This document shows positions 35,636-46,400 of a stretch of DNA of 64,000 bases, piece after piece. The stretch's first letter is position 1. Each line of letters opens with the position of its first letter. Position numbers and translations under genes: made by a program. The notes beneath the pieces were generated by a model. It was not told the origin of the DNA. It saw only the letters and a list, made by a program, of their open reading frames with translations, and searched no databases. Source of the stretch: Sambucus nigra (lineage: Eukaryota; Streptophyta; Magnoliopsida; Dipsacales; Adoxaceae); assembly GCA_949130495.1 (NCBI GenBank), contig CASBWL010000040.1, positions 3,214,674 through 3,278,673 of the forward strand. Reading direction: 5' to 3'.

Positions 35636-36479
35636 CAGAGCAAGCCTCTGACTAGCCTGAAGGGCCAGATGCTCCGAACCTATTGCCCTTTGGCGATCAG
35701 CTGGGAGGACAGCACTCTCAAGCAGGGTCGGAGCTAGCTGAGGGGAGATTTCCACGGAAGCTCCCTCTGGCAGAGCAGACACTGGAACTAAGGCCTGCCC
35801 GGCCTTCGTCCTTGCCTCAGCTCTCCTCTTATCCTCCTCCCTCTCACTCTCTCTCTTCCTCCTCTCCTCGACCCTTTTCCTTTCTTCCACCTTCTTCTTC
35901 TCCTCCTCCTCTTTCTCTCCCTCTCTTTCACCTGCTCTTCTTCTCTCCTCTTCCTCTCTTGCTCCTGAGAGGAAGGCCGATAACCTGTAGCCACAACCCC
36001 AGATACAGTCTTCTATTTCTTTGACCTTTGTGCAAGGAGCACATGGTCATTATCATCATCATCTATGATCAGGTTCTTCCTTGGAGGCATATCTTCACCA
36101 GAACTGCTGGAAGTACTCGATGATCCTCGAGCCTTAGAAGCCTCCTCAGAATCAGAAGAGCTGCTACTATCAGAACTCCCTTCACCGAGATTACCAGCAG
36201 GCTCACTTTCAGAGCTTCTCTTTTCTTCGTCCAACGGTATCGGCTCGGCAGTAGTCTCCCCTAAAAAATCAAACTCTGGCACACTTTCCACAGGTCGTGC
36301 TATGAAGCTGGAGCCTGTGTTCTTGTACTCGAGCAAAAAGGCAGTAGACCTCGGATGCTCGCCGTCACCCAGAGGCTCCCTAATATTCCAAGCTTTCACC
36401 AACTCCGAGATGCGAACCTCGCTGAGAGCAGGCTCCAAATTCTTTGTCCTCGCTGTGAAAGAAAAAGAAAAGAAGTTAA

Positions 36480-36537
36480 AAAAATCACAAGCCAGCAAAG
36501 GTTGAAATAACAGTACAATGTCTACCTATATATTCTT
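36480..36537. repeat. 58-bp direct repeat, left copy
   Basis: Identical over 58 bp to 37083-37140. The two copies bracket a foreign 545-bp segment. Confidence 0.95.
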
Positions 36538-37082
36538 TCTTTTCCTTTGGAAATATCCATAGCCACTTCATAAGAAGGGCTGACTTGGTTGAAGTCCACC
36601 TCCTTCGTTAAGGTGATTGAAAAAATCCAGACCATAAAAAGATTTTCTTTTTTGTATGGGATATTAGTAAGGATGAACATGACGAGGTCTTATTGCATTA
36701 CTTTTTTTTTATTCAAACATATCTATCTCAATCTTGTGGCAATTTCCTCTTCAAATCACATCAAGATGAACTTTGAAGGAGTAGGGAAGGCTACTCTGGG
36801 AATTCGAATTATGGTGGGGTCATAAGAGATGGTAATAGTGTTGTCATGTGGAATTGAACAGATCTCCTCTAGGGATCAAAGATGCAATCTTTGCAGAAGC
36901 AGAAACTCTCCTGCATGGTCATAGTTTTGTCCAAACTATTGATTCTTTTCAAGTCATCATATCAAACAAAAAGGGGTTCTCTTCACATGATTAGATGGGC
37001 GAATGGTAATAATAAAGAACCTTGGCGCCTATGCTTTATCCTGATAAAAAATGTCTCAATATATGTTGAGTGAAAATGAAAG
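36538..37082 (+). mobile_element. LINE-type RNase H fragment inserted in the antisense intron
   Basis: Frame-shifted translation contains KMNFEGVGKATLGI, GGVIRDGNS-like, AEAETLLHG and RWANGNNKEPWRL. These are landmarks of the RNase H domain at the C-terminus of plant LINE ORF2 and related host ribonuclease H-like proteins. The domain is incomplete at its C-terminal end and carries several stops. It ends in an A-rich stretch (GTGAAAATGAAAG). It is unrelated to the gypsy element's own RNase H domains. Confidence 0.6.
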
Positions 37083-37140
37083 AAAAATCACAAGCCAGCA
37101 AAGGTTGAAATAACAGTACAATGTCTACCTATATATTCTT
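37083..37140. repeat. 58-bp direct repeat, right copy
   Basis: Partner of 36480-36537. It includes the exon 1 end and the splice donor of the antisense gene. Confidence 0.95.
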
Positions 37141-38003
37141 CCCCATAAAAAGGGACAGTGAACCTCTCAGACCTCGACCCTTCAAACTGGGGAGGGAACT
37201 GCCAATTCCTAACGAGGAAACCCTCTTTCCAGTAGTCCTTATGGGAATAAGGTAGGTTTACTACCAATACCCTATCAGGACTCCTAGCTTTGAGGTACAA
37301 AACACCTGAGCTAGTTCGAGATAAGGAATAGCAGAAACAGATCTCAGCAAGTCCTAACCTAGTACCATACAACTGGTTTATTCTATGGACGCCATTTACT
37401 ATCTTCCACACATTGGGCGAGCACTGTGCGGGAACAATATCAAAATAACCAAAAAAATGCAGAAATAGATCATTAGGGGGAAAAGTAAGCCCCCCTGGGA
37501 GAGCAACAAAACATGGATCCAGTGAGCATCCTCTATATCCCTAACGTTCCTAGGAGGGGAGGCACAACATTCAATATCCACCCACTCAGGAATATTGTAG
37601 AACTTCCTAAACTCAGAAATTGACCTATTTCCAATCTTCACCATTGAAAAACTCAAATCCTACAAACCAAAGAGAAAGTGCAAAGAAAGGGCACAAGAAA
37701 CTTACAAAACAGAAGATCGGTTCGAGTGATGAAGAAGCACGAGCTCAAGACGACTAAGAAGCAATGGGAATGAGAATTCAGAGAGGAAGGTACGAGGCGC
37801 TAGAGTTCTCAAAAGAATGAAGAATACTGGAAATGATGAAACGACGAATGAAAAAGTGGCTATCCCATCAAGCCTTCAATTCTAATCATAGCGCACGGAT
37901 AGCGAAGCGAGTGCTGCCAAAGCAACTTCACAGTTTTCGAAGAATCACAAATCAGCCATAATGGCTGATCACTTAAATTCATTGGACCCGCCAACATGGC
38001 CGA

Positions 38004-38020
38004 ACAAATTTAGGGGCAAT
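38004..38020 (+). other. Gypsy polypurine tract region
   Basis: AAATTTAGGGGCAAT directly precedes the 3' LTR start TGTAGG. It is a short, imperfect purine tract in the expected place. Confidence 0.5.
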
Positions 38021-38448
38021 TGTAGGTACCCAGAATTGAGAACCATGGGCCTGGACGAGTAGCCCAATTCTGGCGGCCCAAAGTCCAGGCCCTCTATCTT
38101 TCATATTGATCCGGTCTCTCCCCACGATCCCATGAAGAGAAGTTATAGGGGAGCCCAATCCCATGAAGGGAAGGGATAGGGAAGATGGCTAATATGAAGG
38201 AACCCATCATCTCCACTAACTAGCACACACATGTATAAATTAAACCCTAGGTCCGGGGCAAAGGACAAGTTGTATTCTCTGTACTTACTCTTCAGAATAT
38301 AGAGAAATAATACTGACTGCACCACCGTGGACGTAGGCATATCTTTGCTGAACCAGGTACACCTGTTGTTGTTTGATTGGCGTTTTATTTGTTCTTTCTT
38401 GGTTATTACCTCTTTCATATTTATTTGTGTTGCACAACAATTGACACC

Positions 38449-38451
<3 letters not shown>
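38021..38451 (+). repeat. Gypsy 3' LTR
   Basis: 431 bp, TGTAGGTACC to GACACCACA. Nine single-base differences from the 5' LTR by direct comparison (about 2%). Confidence 0.9.

Positions 38452-38505
<54 letters not shown>
38452..38505. repeat. (TA)n microsatellite, right flank of gypsy element
   Basis: About 53 bp of TA directly after the 3' LTR. The 5-bp target duplication is therefore indistinguishable from the repeat. Confidence 0.9.
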
Positions 38506-38509
<4 letters not shown>

Positions 38510-39319
38510 CCAGATCAACTAAAGAATTCTCTTCCACCAACGAAAGAATTCCCCCCCCCCCCCCCACAGAGTTGAATTGAATTCCCAATGGTGTATGTTT
38601 AAAGATTTTTGTTCTGAAGTCCACTTGTAACGATTCTTTTGACATATTTTTAACGAAAACCCCGAAAATTCTATTATGACAGTGAAGAGTACTAACAGAA
38701 CACGACTGTGAAGGGACTTCACAGCTATCCTTTCTATTAATATTGGATTGTATGATCAACATATTTGAGTATCCCGGATCCTTATATGTTGTTATACTAG
38801 AAACAACATATCTATTAGTAACACAAACCGCTATCGCTCACCTGCTTGGATATGAATCTGAGGGATGGAAAATATAGGGTGAATTACGATAAGAAGGTTA
38901 AGGGAAAAGACGAGTGAGAAAGCCCACTATTCTGATTATAAAAATGAATTAAAATATGAGTTTGTGCCCCTATAGTAGTTATTCGATCTTTGGAAAATAA
39001 ATTATAGAGTGGTAGGTATAATGTTTGCTCTCCTATGTCGTTCAGTCCATATGAATCTGAGCATAGGACCTAACTTAGTTCCTTTCATAAGCGACTCCGA
39101 AATAAACTGGAGACCGCCCTATAAAAAGCTACAGATCAAAAATCGAAGAACCCCAAATCCGTTTGGTCGGTTATAGTTTTACAAATGATAGGAGAATGTC
39201 ATACACCGCCTACAATTTCAAATTAAATCCCATACCTCTTCCTTTATAACCTTTCATTACTTCGATTAACATGAAACGAAGGTCTTAAAAATGAACACCT
39301 TTTAGTTAAATTCATTCAA
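38506..39319. other. Unassigned sequence with a C15 run
   Basis: No supported gene. A run of 15 C occupies 38551-38565. Confidence 0.6.
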
Positions 39320-41095
39320 CTAGTATGTAACCCGCGTGATGCGCGGGCGTTTGATACAAAAATTACAAAATATGCACTTATAATTGATACCATACATACA
39401 ATATTGTTCTTAATACTTTATGGTGAATGATAACAAAATAAGGGACTCAAAAGTAGGTTCACCATTTTAGGCAAGATACAATAAAATTATTCGAAATTCA
39501 CATAAACTAAAACGTTGTCTTTTTCGTGTCATGTTTATGTGAAGATTACGACATGTCTTAGTCGTAACATGTTGTTGACTTATTCATATTTTTGTGAATT
39601 ATCATGTTTAATTACATGTTAAAATTATTGGTTGCAATAGTCATGTCGTGTTTTAAATCGATCATGTTTGTATGAGATTTAAAAAAAACGATTTTGTATC
39701 ATATCATGTTTGTACCTAGATAATACTCGTCATATGGTGTTAGGCCCAAACACGAACCTAACACTCAAATTGTTACACTACGCAAAAGTCACAATAACAA
39801 AATTAGGGGAAATAAATTTCTAAACAGGGGAAATACATTTTAAGGTACAACAATAGTACATGAATTTACTTCAGTATTCCACATGAATTTTCAACACTAT
39901 ACTCCATGAATATAAATCAACGATAATATACAAAGCATACCCCATCAATTTCCAACAAAAATTGAGCTAAGACATTTTCAATACAAAGGAAAATGAAAAA
40001 CAAAATCCTTGTGGGCCCAGAAATGAGTTCTCCAAGTGCATGTTCAACAAATTGTACGCCAAAAAATAACAAAATCACACAAATGTTGTTCGAGGTATTT
40101 CCAATTCTTCAAAGGAGCAGTTCGAGAGAGATTTCTTCTCCTCGCCTTCTATGATTCTTGAACATACTTTTCTGATAAAGGAACCATGAAACCTTCCTAG
40201 AACGATACTACCCTCACCCTTCTCAGCATATGTCTACACAGTACATAATGTCACTTCGTTACTATAAAAGTAAATAGTGGGACATAATAATTTTAGTAGA
40301 CTAAATCAAATGTCAAAACAAAATACTAAAATAAAAAATGATTGTAAATGGGAAACACAATTCAAAACCCAAAATGAAATACCAAATGATATCAAAAATA
40401 CAAACCAAAATTCATAACCATCAAAAAACAGGTTAAATCAAATGTCAAAACAAAATACCCCAAAAAATAATTATAATTGTAAAATAAACTCCCAAACCTA
40501 AACGTTTGTGTGGGATTATTTGTAAACATGTTTTACCTATCTAGCCTATTGAATATTAGTTTATTCTAAAAAACACTAAAGATAAAAGAAAAAATAAATA
40601 CTCACACCCATACAACAAAATGCCCCCATCACCACACCTATTATGGTACACTCACATATACCCAACATACTCCAATACTTCATTTCAAATACAAATCAAA
40701 TTGAGTTTCTCTCTCTCTCCTCGCTCATATCTTCATATGTTAACATCCCACCAATCTTTTATCTCTCTTCTATTAAAACCCATCTCATTACACTACCAAA
40801 CCACTGATTTTTTCCACCCAACTCAACCCTTAAAATCAACAAACACCTTTTGTACCAACAACTAATTTTCTTTAAATAAATAAATCAAATCTAAAAAGGC
40901 ACAAATCTTCTTTCAATAAACAAATGAACCTATACGTATAGTGTTTGAAAAATAAAGAAAATTTTCAAAACCCTTTGACCTCACAAGAAAATGATGGTTT
41001 GTAAATGGGTAGCACGGTGAATGTAATAAATAATATAATGAAGGAAAGTTAAACAATGCAACATACATACCAGGTCACTCTATTATATAGAAAGA
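39320..41095 (-). mobile_element. Helitron, 3' end well defined, 5' end approximate
   Basis: The minus strand ends with a perfect hairpin (arms CCCGCG/CGCGGG, 5-nt loop, 39331-39347), a 7-base spacer and CTAG (39323-39320), followed by host T. This is the Helitron 3' signature. The 5' end is placed near 41095, where the minus strand reads TCTTTCTATATAATAGAG, but the base before TC is not the expected A; a start at about 41110 is possible. No Rep/helicase coding is present. The interior is AT-rich with a small internal duplication (about 40306 and 40436). Confidence 0.55.
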
Positions 41096-41202
41096 GTCTT
41101 TGTGTTTGGATTTTGTCTTTTAATATGTCATTTGGGTGTGCCTCTATACATACAAAAAAGAGAAAATGATATTTTCTATACTGTTAATTTGTGTAGTTGA
41201 GA

Positions 41203-41204
<2 letters not shown>

Positions 41205-41233
<29 letters not shown>
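41205..41233. repeat. G29 homopolymer
   Basis: 29 uninterrupted G, three bases before the start of the 12.6-kb duplicated unit. It could form G-quadruplexes. Its length is also a common site of assembly error. Confidence 0.9.
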
Positions 41234-41234
<1 letters not shown>

Positions 41235-41236
41235 GA

Positions 41237-42015
41237 TGGTTGTTTTTCTCGAGACTTCCCCCACGAATCCTACATGGAAACATGTTGGAAATTATTATTA
41301 GCACCGGAGATGGAAGTCTGTTGGTTGTCTGATTTTAGTCGAGACCCGATGTGAAGAGAATAAATGAGGAGTAAAGGTGGAAGTCATGTTGGTTTGAAAG
41401 ATTGGTTTTCGTTATATATAATATGAGATACGGGGATAGTAGGTTAAGTTGGAGTAAAAGAGAAATGAAATAAGGGTTTATGAGGGTCTTAAGTAATTAT
41501 ACACCAAGTTGGTTTGGTTGGCTCAAACTGACTATATATAACTGCAAAACGAATCGGATTTGGTAGGTTCTCCCTTTCACAAACTACATGCTGAACCGGG
41601 TGAAAAATATTGTTTTAAGTTCAGTCCGTGCCAGTCTGGGTGTGTATTTTGATTTTACGATTTTTCTGCCCACGATTCCTTCACTTGCATGGGGTAGCGG
41701 AGCCACTCCAATCCACTTGAAAAAAATAGCATTCTTAGACTCCATGAAAATGTTATCACATTAATTGAGTGCAACTGCTCCTTCTCCCGAGCGGCTTGTC
41801 TGCTTATGGAAGACAATTAACTTGTGATGTCTACTGCTCTCTTTGAACGTTTTCCAGTGTATCCTCCACATGTTTTATTAACCTATGTACTAAGCGAAGC
41901 CACCTTTGGCCTTGAACTATCATCAAAGCTGCCCTCCTTTCGTCACAGAAAATCCCTTTTTTATCTGTCTGTCCGACAGAGACGGTCTGATAATCCATCC
42001 ACCCATCCTTGTTTT
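41237..42015. other. Unassigned start of duplicated unit
   Basis: No supported gene. A 72-residue open frame at 41824-42042 recurs in copy B only because the DNA is duplicated, and it runs into the LTR. Confidence 0.6.
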
Positions 42016-44889
42016 TGTAACAACCCCCATTTTCTCATGTAAACACTAGCCAGGCACGATACGCCGAAAATGGGAACTGTCGATCAATTAATACCATTCT
42101 CAGCACCACGTAACATAAATGTAGTAATTTAAAATGTTATGAATATACTCTGACAATAATTAAAACTAAGCCAACCCTAACTGGGGAATAAATCCAACTA
42201 CAAGTAATATCACAAACTCCAACATAATATAAATAACAAAATAAATCTTGGGCTTATTCCCTCACAATACTTCTAAATAAAATAAACAAACTCTGGCACA
42301 AAAGCACCTAAGCTAGAGTCCACAATCTGGATGGCTGCTAATCATTGAGAGATCGCAAGGCTGGTACAGCAAGAGTCCTTCCATCCCTGTCTAGAAATAA
42401 TCTGAGGGAAAATATTTATAATTTGGATCAGAGCCCCAGGTGTGCAATAATTAACTTAATTAATTTATGATGCAATAATACAGTTGATTCAAAATAAGTA
42501 TTCCCCGTTTTCAACACTCACATGCGTATAACGCCTCACCCTCATCTAAGTGTGACATGTCTCGCATCCCAAAGTCCCCATGTAATAAATACGACTACGT
42601 GCCAATTTTATACAATGTTTAACTGATTTAAATGTACCGACTACATTTAATTATAATTATTCATAATTTTCAAGTCTCGTAATCTCCAACTAAGAAGCAT
42701 AAATATCCATTATGCAATAAATGATCACAAATTTACTTTATAGACACATCCTTAGGCAAATAATTTATTTATATGGTATCCGGGGAATTTATAATATATG
42801 TCCTTCCATACTTGTGACACACCAGGGCATCTACCGTAGGTGTCAAATTCGTTCTCTATCAGCAAGTTCGTAGGAATCCTAACATCCAAATCGGACAGTC
42901 TGAAGGAATCTTGACATCCTAAGCGGACACCATAAAACACACATAAGTTGGGGGTGATCCATATCCAGGACACCTATATACAGCCCATATCCAGTGGTAA
43001 TACATGAAGGATCAGCGCCACACCTAGCCCTCGAGGGTGGAGCCTCTACGTAGTACCTATATGCCTACACAATGCCAAGCCCACATGTTCCGATGTGTGG
43101 TCATTAGCCCAAACGCACGAAACCCCGAGCCGATAGGTAAGTCCACGGGTATGTCCACACACAACTGTAATATAATACATATTATTATTCCCATATAATA
43201 TGTAAAGGTAATTACTCTATAATTGCCATAAAAGTGCATCCAAAGTCCACATAAATTCACAATAATACATATTATTACCCTATTAATATGCATAAGTAAT
43301 TATTCCATAATTACCATAGTAACCCAAACCAAGTCCACAACATTTCCCTCTTTGCTGATAATTTACCACCAATAAAAGTATTACTTTTCCCAATACAATT
43401 TCTTATTACTTATCTCATTTCATAAGTGTAGGCAGTTACTCTATAATTACATAAATATCCCACCTAATATCCACAGGTATCCAAATAATATTTAATCACC
43501 AAATAATTATAATCTCCCATTCCCTTTTATAATTATTTAACCCCTTAGTTAAATAAAATCTCTCTAATTTGATGTGAACACATTTATATTTTTAATAAAT
43601 TCGCTATTGACCCAAACATGGTTCTACCCACTCGCTTGAACTCCTAAAAATACCATAACCAAATCCTAAGCCTAATTCCATTTGTCCCCTGGGGAGAATA
43701 GATTTGGTAAGGCCCAAATCGATTCGCTGGTCAAGCCAAATCGATTCGTTGGTCAAGCCCAATCGATTCGCTATTGTCCGAATCGATTCGAGCCTAAGCA
43801 GCAGCCAAGATCTGTTTATTTGTTTCAAGACGGAATTCTTATTTTTTATATCAAATTCACTTCTAATGGTTTTCACTACTTCATAGTTATATAGTTGAGT
43901 CCCTAGAACTTGTTTTGTCCTCTTCGATACATTAATTGCAAGATTTAATCCCAATATCATACTCAGTTCTTCCAGAACTTATGAACATTAAACATCGATT
44001 TCAACTCTAATTTCCATGAAATCTCCAACACTGTTAGTCCATAATATAAAGCATATATCATGAGGTTTTCATTAGATTTTAAACCCATATACTACCATTA
44101 CTTTCCTCCACATTACAGGGTCCAGAAGTCCCCAATTCTAATATCAAGAACCCTAAAGAATCTAATCCCATTTTTCAATAATTCGATGCTTAATTTCTGG
44201 GAACAATTCTACAATATAGGATCAACCCTCTAGACATGTTATTCATCATAAAAACCAACATAATTTACCTAATTCCCATAAATATAAAAAGGAGGTAAAT
44301 TACATGCATCAAGAAATAAATGGAAACATAAATTAGCAAGAAAATTCTTGCCTTGGTTTTTAGAAGAAGATCCCTTGAAGCTCTTTTGATTTCTCTCCTT
44401 GATTCTCCCTTGCTCTTTCCCTTTTTCCTCTTCTTTCTCTTTTCCCCTCTTCACCCGTTACTGGTAGTTTAGGTTTGCTATTATGATGGCAGGGGAGTGG
44501 TTTACCCCCACTTAAACATTGAATTAGTGTTAATCCCGAGTTGGACCTAAAACCCAACTTTTGGACCCCCAAACGGACCTGAACCCATAATCTAATTAGC
44601 CCAAAAGCTTTCTAACTTATATACCTATGACCCAGACCCAATTCTAGATATTCAAAATACTAAACCGAGTCTCCGACGCTCCCCTAAACGCATCTCAAAT
44701 ATTTCTTATTTTACTTGGACATTTTATTATGCTAAAATGACACGTGCCCAAAAATAATTTTATGTGTTAATTATTTTTCGCTCGCTTAATTTTAAGTTCT
44801 CCCAAATTAATTTATTATAAAAAAAATATGAAATCATAAATTTCCATGAAATCGAAATAATTATTCCATAAATTTACGGGGTCGTCACC
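42016..44889 (-). mobile_element. Solo LTR 3 of the long-LTR gypsy family
   Basis: On the minus strand it begins near 44889 with GTGACGACCCC and ends GGGGGTTGTTACA at 42016, matching the terminal pattern of solo LTRs 1 and 2. It contains four to five AATCGATTCG-type palindromes at 43698-43793 and no coding region. It is clearly diverged from copies 1 and 2. No target-site duplication is visible (GTTTT on one side, ACACC on the other), so one end may be rearranged. Confidence 0.65.
43698..43793. repeat. AATCGATTCG palindrome cluster in solo LTR 3
   Basis: Copies lie near 43715, 43739, 43762 and 43779, the last as CCGAATCGATTCG, with a weaker one near 43698. Confidence 0.8.
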
Positions 44890-45281
44890 ACACCACCATA
44901 GTCATCGTAAGTAGGGGAGAATTATAACCCTAAACTTACTTTGATATCAAATTGTTCATGTTTGTAATAGAGAGCAGGTGAGAATAGTGGTGGACATGAA
45001 AATGGAACTTTTGAATTTTAGAAATATATTTTGACGATAACTGTCTGAGTGAAAATTCAAGATCGGAGGTAGGGATTGGAGGGAAGGGTGGATATCACAA
45101 GTGGGGTTGGGGAGAGTTTTTATTGCCCTATTTTTTTAAATGGTTCATTGGAAAAGGTACCAAAGTCTAGTATAAAATTAGTAAGTTTACCAGATCTAAA
45201 AATTGGAACTAGCGAGGTACCTAAGTAATTAAAACCATAGTGTTTATGAGTTGGTAACATATAAATAATTTTTCTTTTTAG
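44890..45281. other. Unassigned spacer, possibly intronic
   Basis: No reading frame. It ends in a pyrimidine-rich tract (TTTTTCTTTTTAG) that forms the splice acceptor of the exon at 45282. Confidence 0.45.
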
Positions 45282-45581
45282 CCCGTTTTCCTGAGAAATG
45301 TTTTCAGAACTTTAATGCCATATCTTTGAGCAAAGACGCCATGTTCTTTACCGTATAAGGCGTCCTTTGTGAAGGTATGAGTACACCGTGATTTTTTTTT
45401 ACTTTGATTTCTCAGTTTTATTGGTTCTTAAATCATTGGTTTCACTTATATAGATCCATATGGAGAGTCGATGTTTCTTTCAGTAAAGAAAAAGATTGCT
45501 AAAGTTGAAGGTTTTGTCGATGAAATTTCAGTAGAATCTGATATTGACTGCGGGATTGCCTTTTCACTTGGGGAGATATGA
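45282..45581 (+). pseudogene. Captured gene fragment: two exons with retained intron, unknown gene
   Basis: Exon 1 (45282-45374) encodes RFPEKCFQNFNAISLSKDAM and then, after one in-frame TAA, GVLCE. A 79-bp GT-AG intron (45375-45453) follows. Exon 2 (45454-45581) continues in the same phase with DPYGESMFLSVKKKIAKVEG and ends EI-stop. Retention of a spliceable intron and coding-like composition point to a piece of a host gene picked up at the DNA level. It sits between the solo LTR and the truncated CACTA end. I do not recognise the family. The stop in exon 1 makes it non-functional. Confidence 0.5.
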
Positions 45582-45631
45582 AAGTAAAAATAGCTTAATT
45601 TGAGTATTAACTTTCAAATTTATATCCATAT

Positions 45632-46193
45632 CTGGTCGCGAACTTGGGCCATGACCCACTCAATATTTGGCGTGACCATATTTATTATCACACTAAATTA
45701 TCGATGCTCTAGAAGTGGTCACGGACCAAGTCCGTGACCACGGTGGTCGCGGACTTGGGCCGTGACCAGGTCGTGACCATCTTGGCGCCAAACTCGTGCC
45801 AAAATTCCCTCCAAGCTTGGTCGCGGACGGGTCACGGCCCAAGTCCGTGACCCATGGCATGACGAAGAAGATATTACACACATTAGGGGTCACGGCTTAG
45901 GGCCGTGACCATTTCTGGGTGTGGGTCACGGCTTAGGGCCAGGACCATACCTCATTCAAGCACTATAAGGTGGATGAGAAGGGTCGCGGAGCACAAATCG
46001 AGGGCCACGGCTTGGGGCCATGACCATGTCTTGTTGTGGGTCACGGCTATAGGCCATGACCAAACCTCATTTATTAGCTGTTGTTGGTCGCGCAAGAGGG
46101 TCAGGGCTGTAGGCCGTGACCATTCTTTGTCAATCAGGTCTCAGAACTGCAAGGGGTGTTGCGATGGTGGGTCACGGCTTTAGGCCGTGACCA
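45632..46193. repeat. GGTCACGG palindrome field, copy 2
   Basis: Examples: 45717-45739 with 10-bp perfect arms (GGTCACGGAC/GTCCGTGACC), 45888-45910 with 9-bp perfect arms (GGTCACGGC/GCCGTGACC) and 46168-46191. About 15 arms in total. Confidence 0.85.
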
Positions 46194-46400
46194 GGTCATT
46201 CCTAAAAAGTAAAGAGGCGCCCTAATTTAGTTTTTCATTTGCCCGCTTCTCTCTCTCTAATCAGATGATCTAAACGCTTCTCTCTCTCTCTCGTCAATCA
46301 GGTAGCGGTTGGAGTTCTAAAGAGGTTAGTCAAACACCTAGCAGCAGCAGCCCCAGCTCCGCCCCAGCTCTCTCCCGGGTAAATTTTATTTTTTTCTCCA
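45632..46400 (+). mobile_element. CACTA end, truncated, with subterminal repeats and first-exon-like region
   Basis: It aligns with the minus strand of 1-2428 from about 80 bp inside that terminus, sharing ACTCAATATTTGGCGTGACC-type context and the CCCGCTTCTCTC stretch. The terminal CACTACACC itself is absent, so the end is truncated at about 45632. Subterminal motifs fill 45632-46193. A CT-repeat region and a CAG/CCCCAGCTC-rich stretch then lead to a possible splice donor (CCCGGGTAAAT, about 46380), resembling a 5' untranslated exon. Confidence 0.6.

Larger units (their letters stand above)
36453..37128 (-). other. Intron 1 of the antisense gene, containing a LINE-derived insertion
   Basis: Donor GTAGACATTG at 37128 and acceptor TTTCTTTCACAG at 36453. 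Exon sequence joins in phase 1. The core intron is 72 bp; the rest is the insertion at 36538-37082 plus a 58-bp duplication. Confidence 0.7.
34928..37656 (-). pseudogene. Antisense additional gene of the Tat element, three exons, coiled-coil and acidic regions
   Basis: Exon 1 is 37656-37129, exon 2 is 36452-35636 and exon 3 is 35560-34928. Intron 1 (37128-36453) and intron 2 (35635-35561, 75 bp) both have GT-AG ends and keep frame (phases 1 and 0). Intron 1 would be only 72 bp without a 603-bp insertion. Exon 1 encodes FRKFYNIPEWV and, after a frameshift at a C6 run (37490-37495), NVWKIVNGVHRINQLYG and a KEGFLVRNWQFP motif, as in plant gypsy-type antisense proteins. Exon 2 holds a Ser/Asp/Glu-rich acidic segment, a TAG at 36013-36015, a basic Arg/Glu helix and a further frame change at about 35890-35960. 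Exon 3 is a long coiled coil (LVKKNSELEQENSALK), then an acidic tail. The first true ATG in exon 1 is at 37644. The product is unknown, and this copy is broken. Confidence 0.65.
27244..38451 (+). mobile_element. Ty3/gypsy retrotransposon, Tat lineage (dual RNase H), with antisense gene
   Basis: 11,208 bp, with two 431-bp LTRs, a primer site directly after the 5' LTR, gag, protease, reverse transcriptase, RNase H, a second archaeal-type RNase H, and integrase. This is the Ty3 order plus the second RNase H that marks the Tat group. Downstream of pol is a 4-kb region carrying a coiled-coil gene on the opposite strand, which is known for some Tat members. The LTRs differ at 9 positions, so insertion was fairly recent. 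Coding is interrupted by stops at 27869, 28971, 29946 and 32418 and by a frameshift near 28785. An internal LINE-derived insertion lies at 36538-37082. No chromodomain is present; integrase ends with a GPY-type module. Confidence 0.92.

Noticed and set aside
38285..38762. Frames with Tyr-Ile repeats near the gypsy 3' LTR
   Set aside because: Encoded by the (TA)n tract in several frames.
41824..42042. A 72-residue frame conserved in two places (also 54422-54640)
   Set aside because: Conservation is explained by the 12.6-kb duplication. The frame crosses the LTR boundary and has no recognisable domain.
45690..45700. CACTAAATTATCG as the CACTA terminus of copy 2
   Set aside because: Alignment to the first copy shows this lies inside the subterminal field (the first copy reads CACACTGAGTCATGG there). 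The true terminus is missing.
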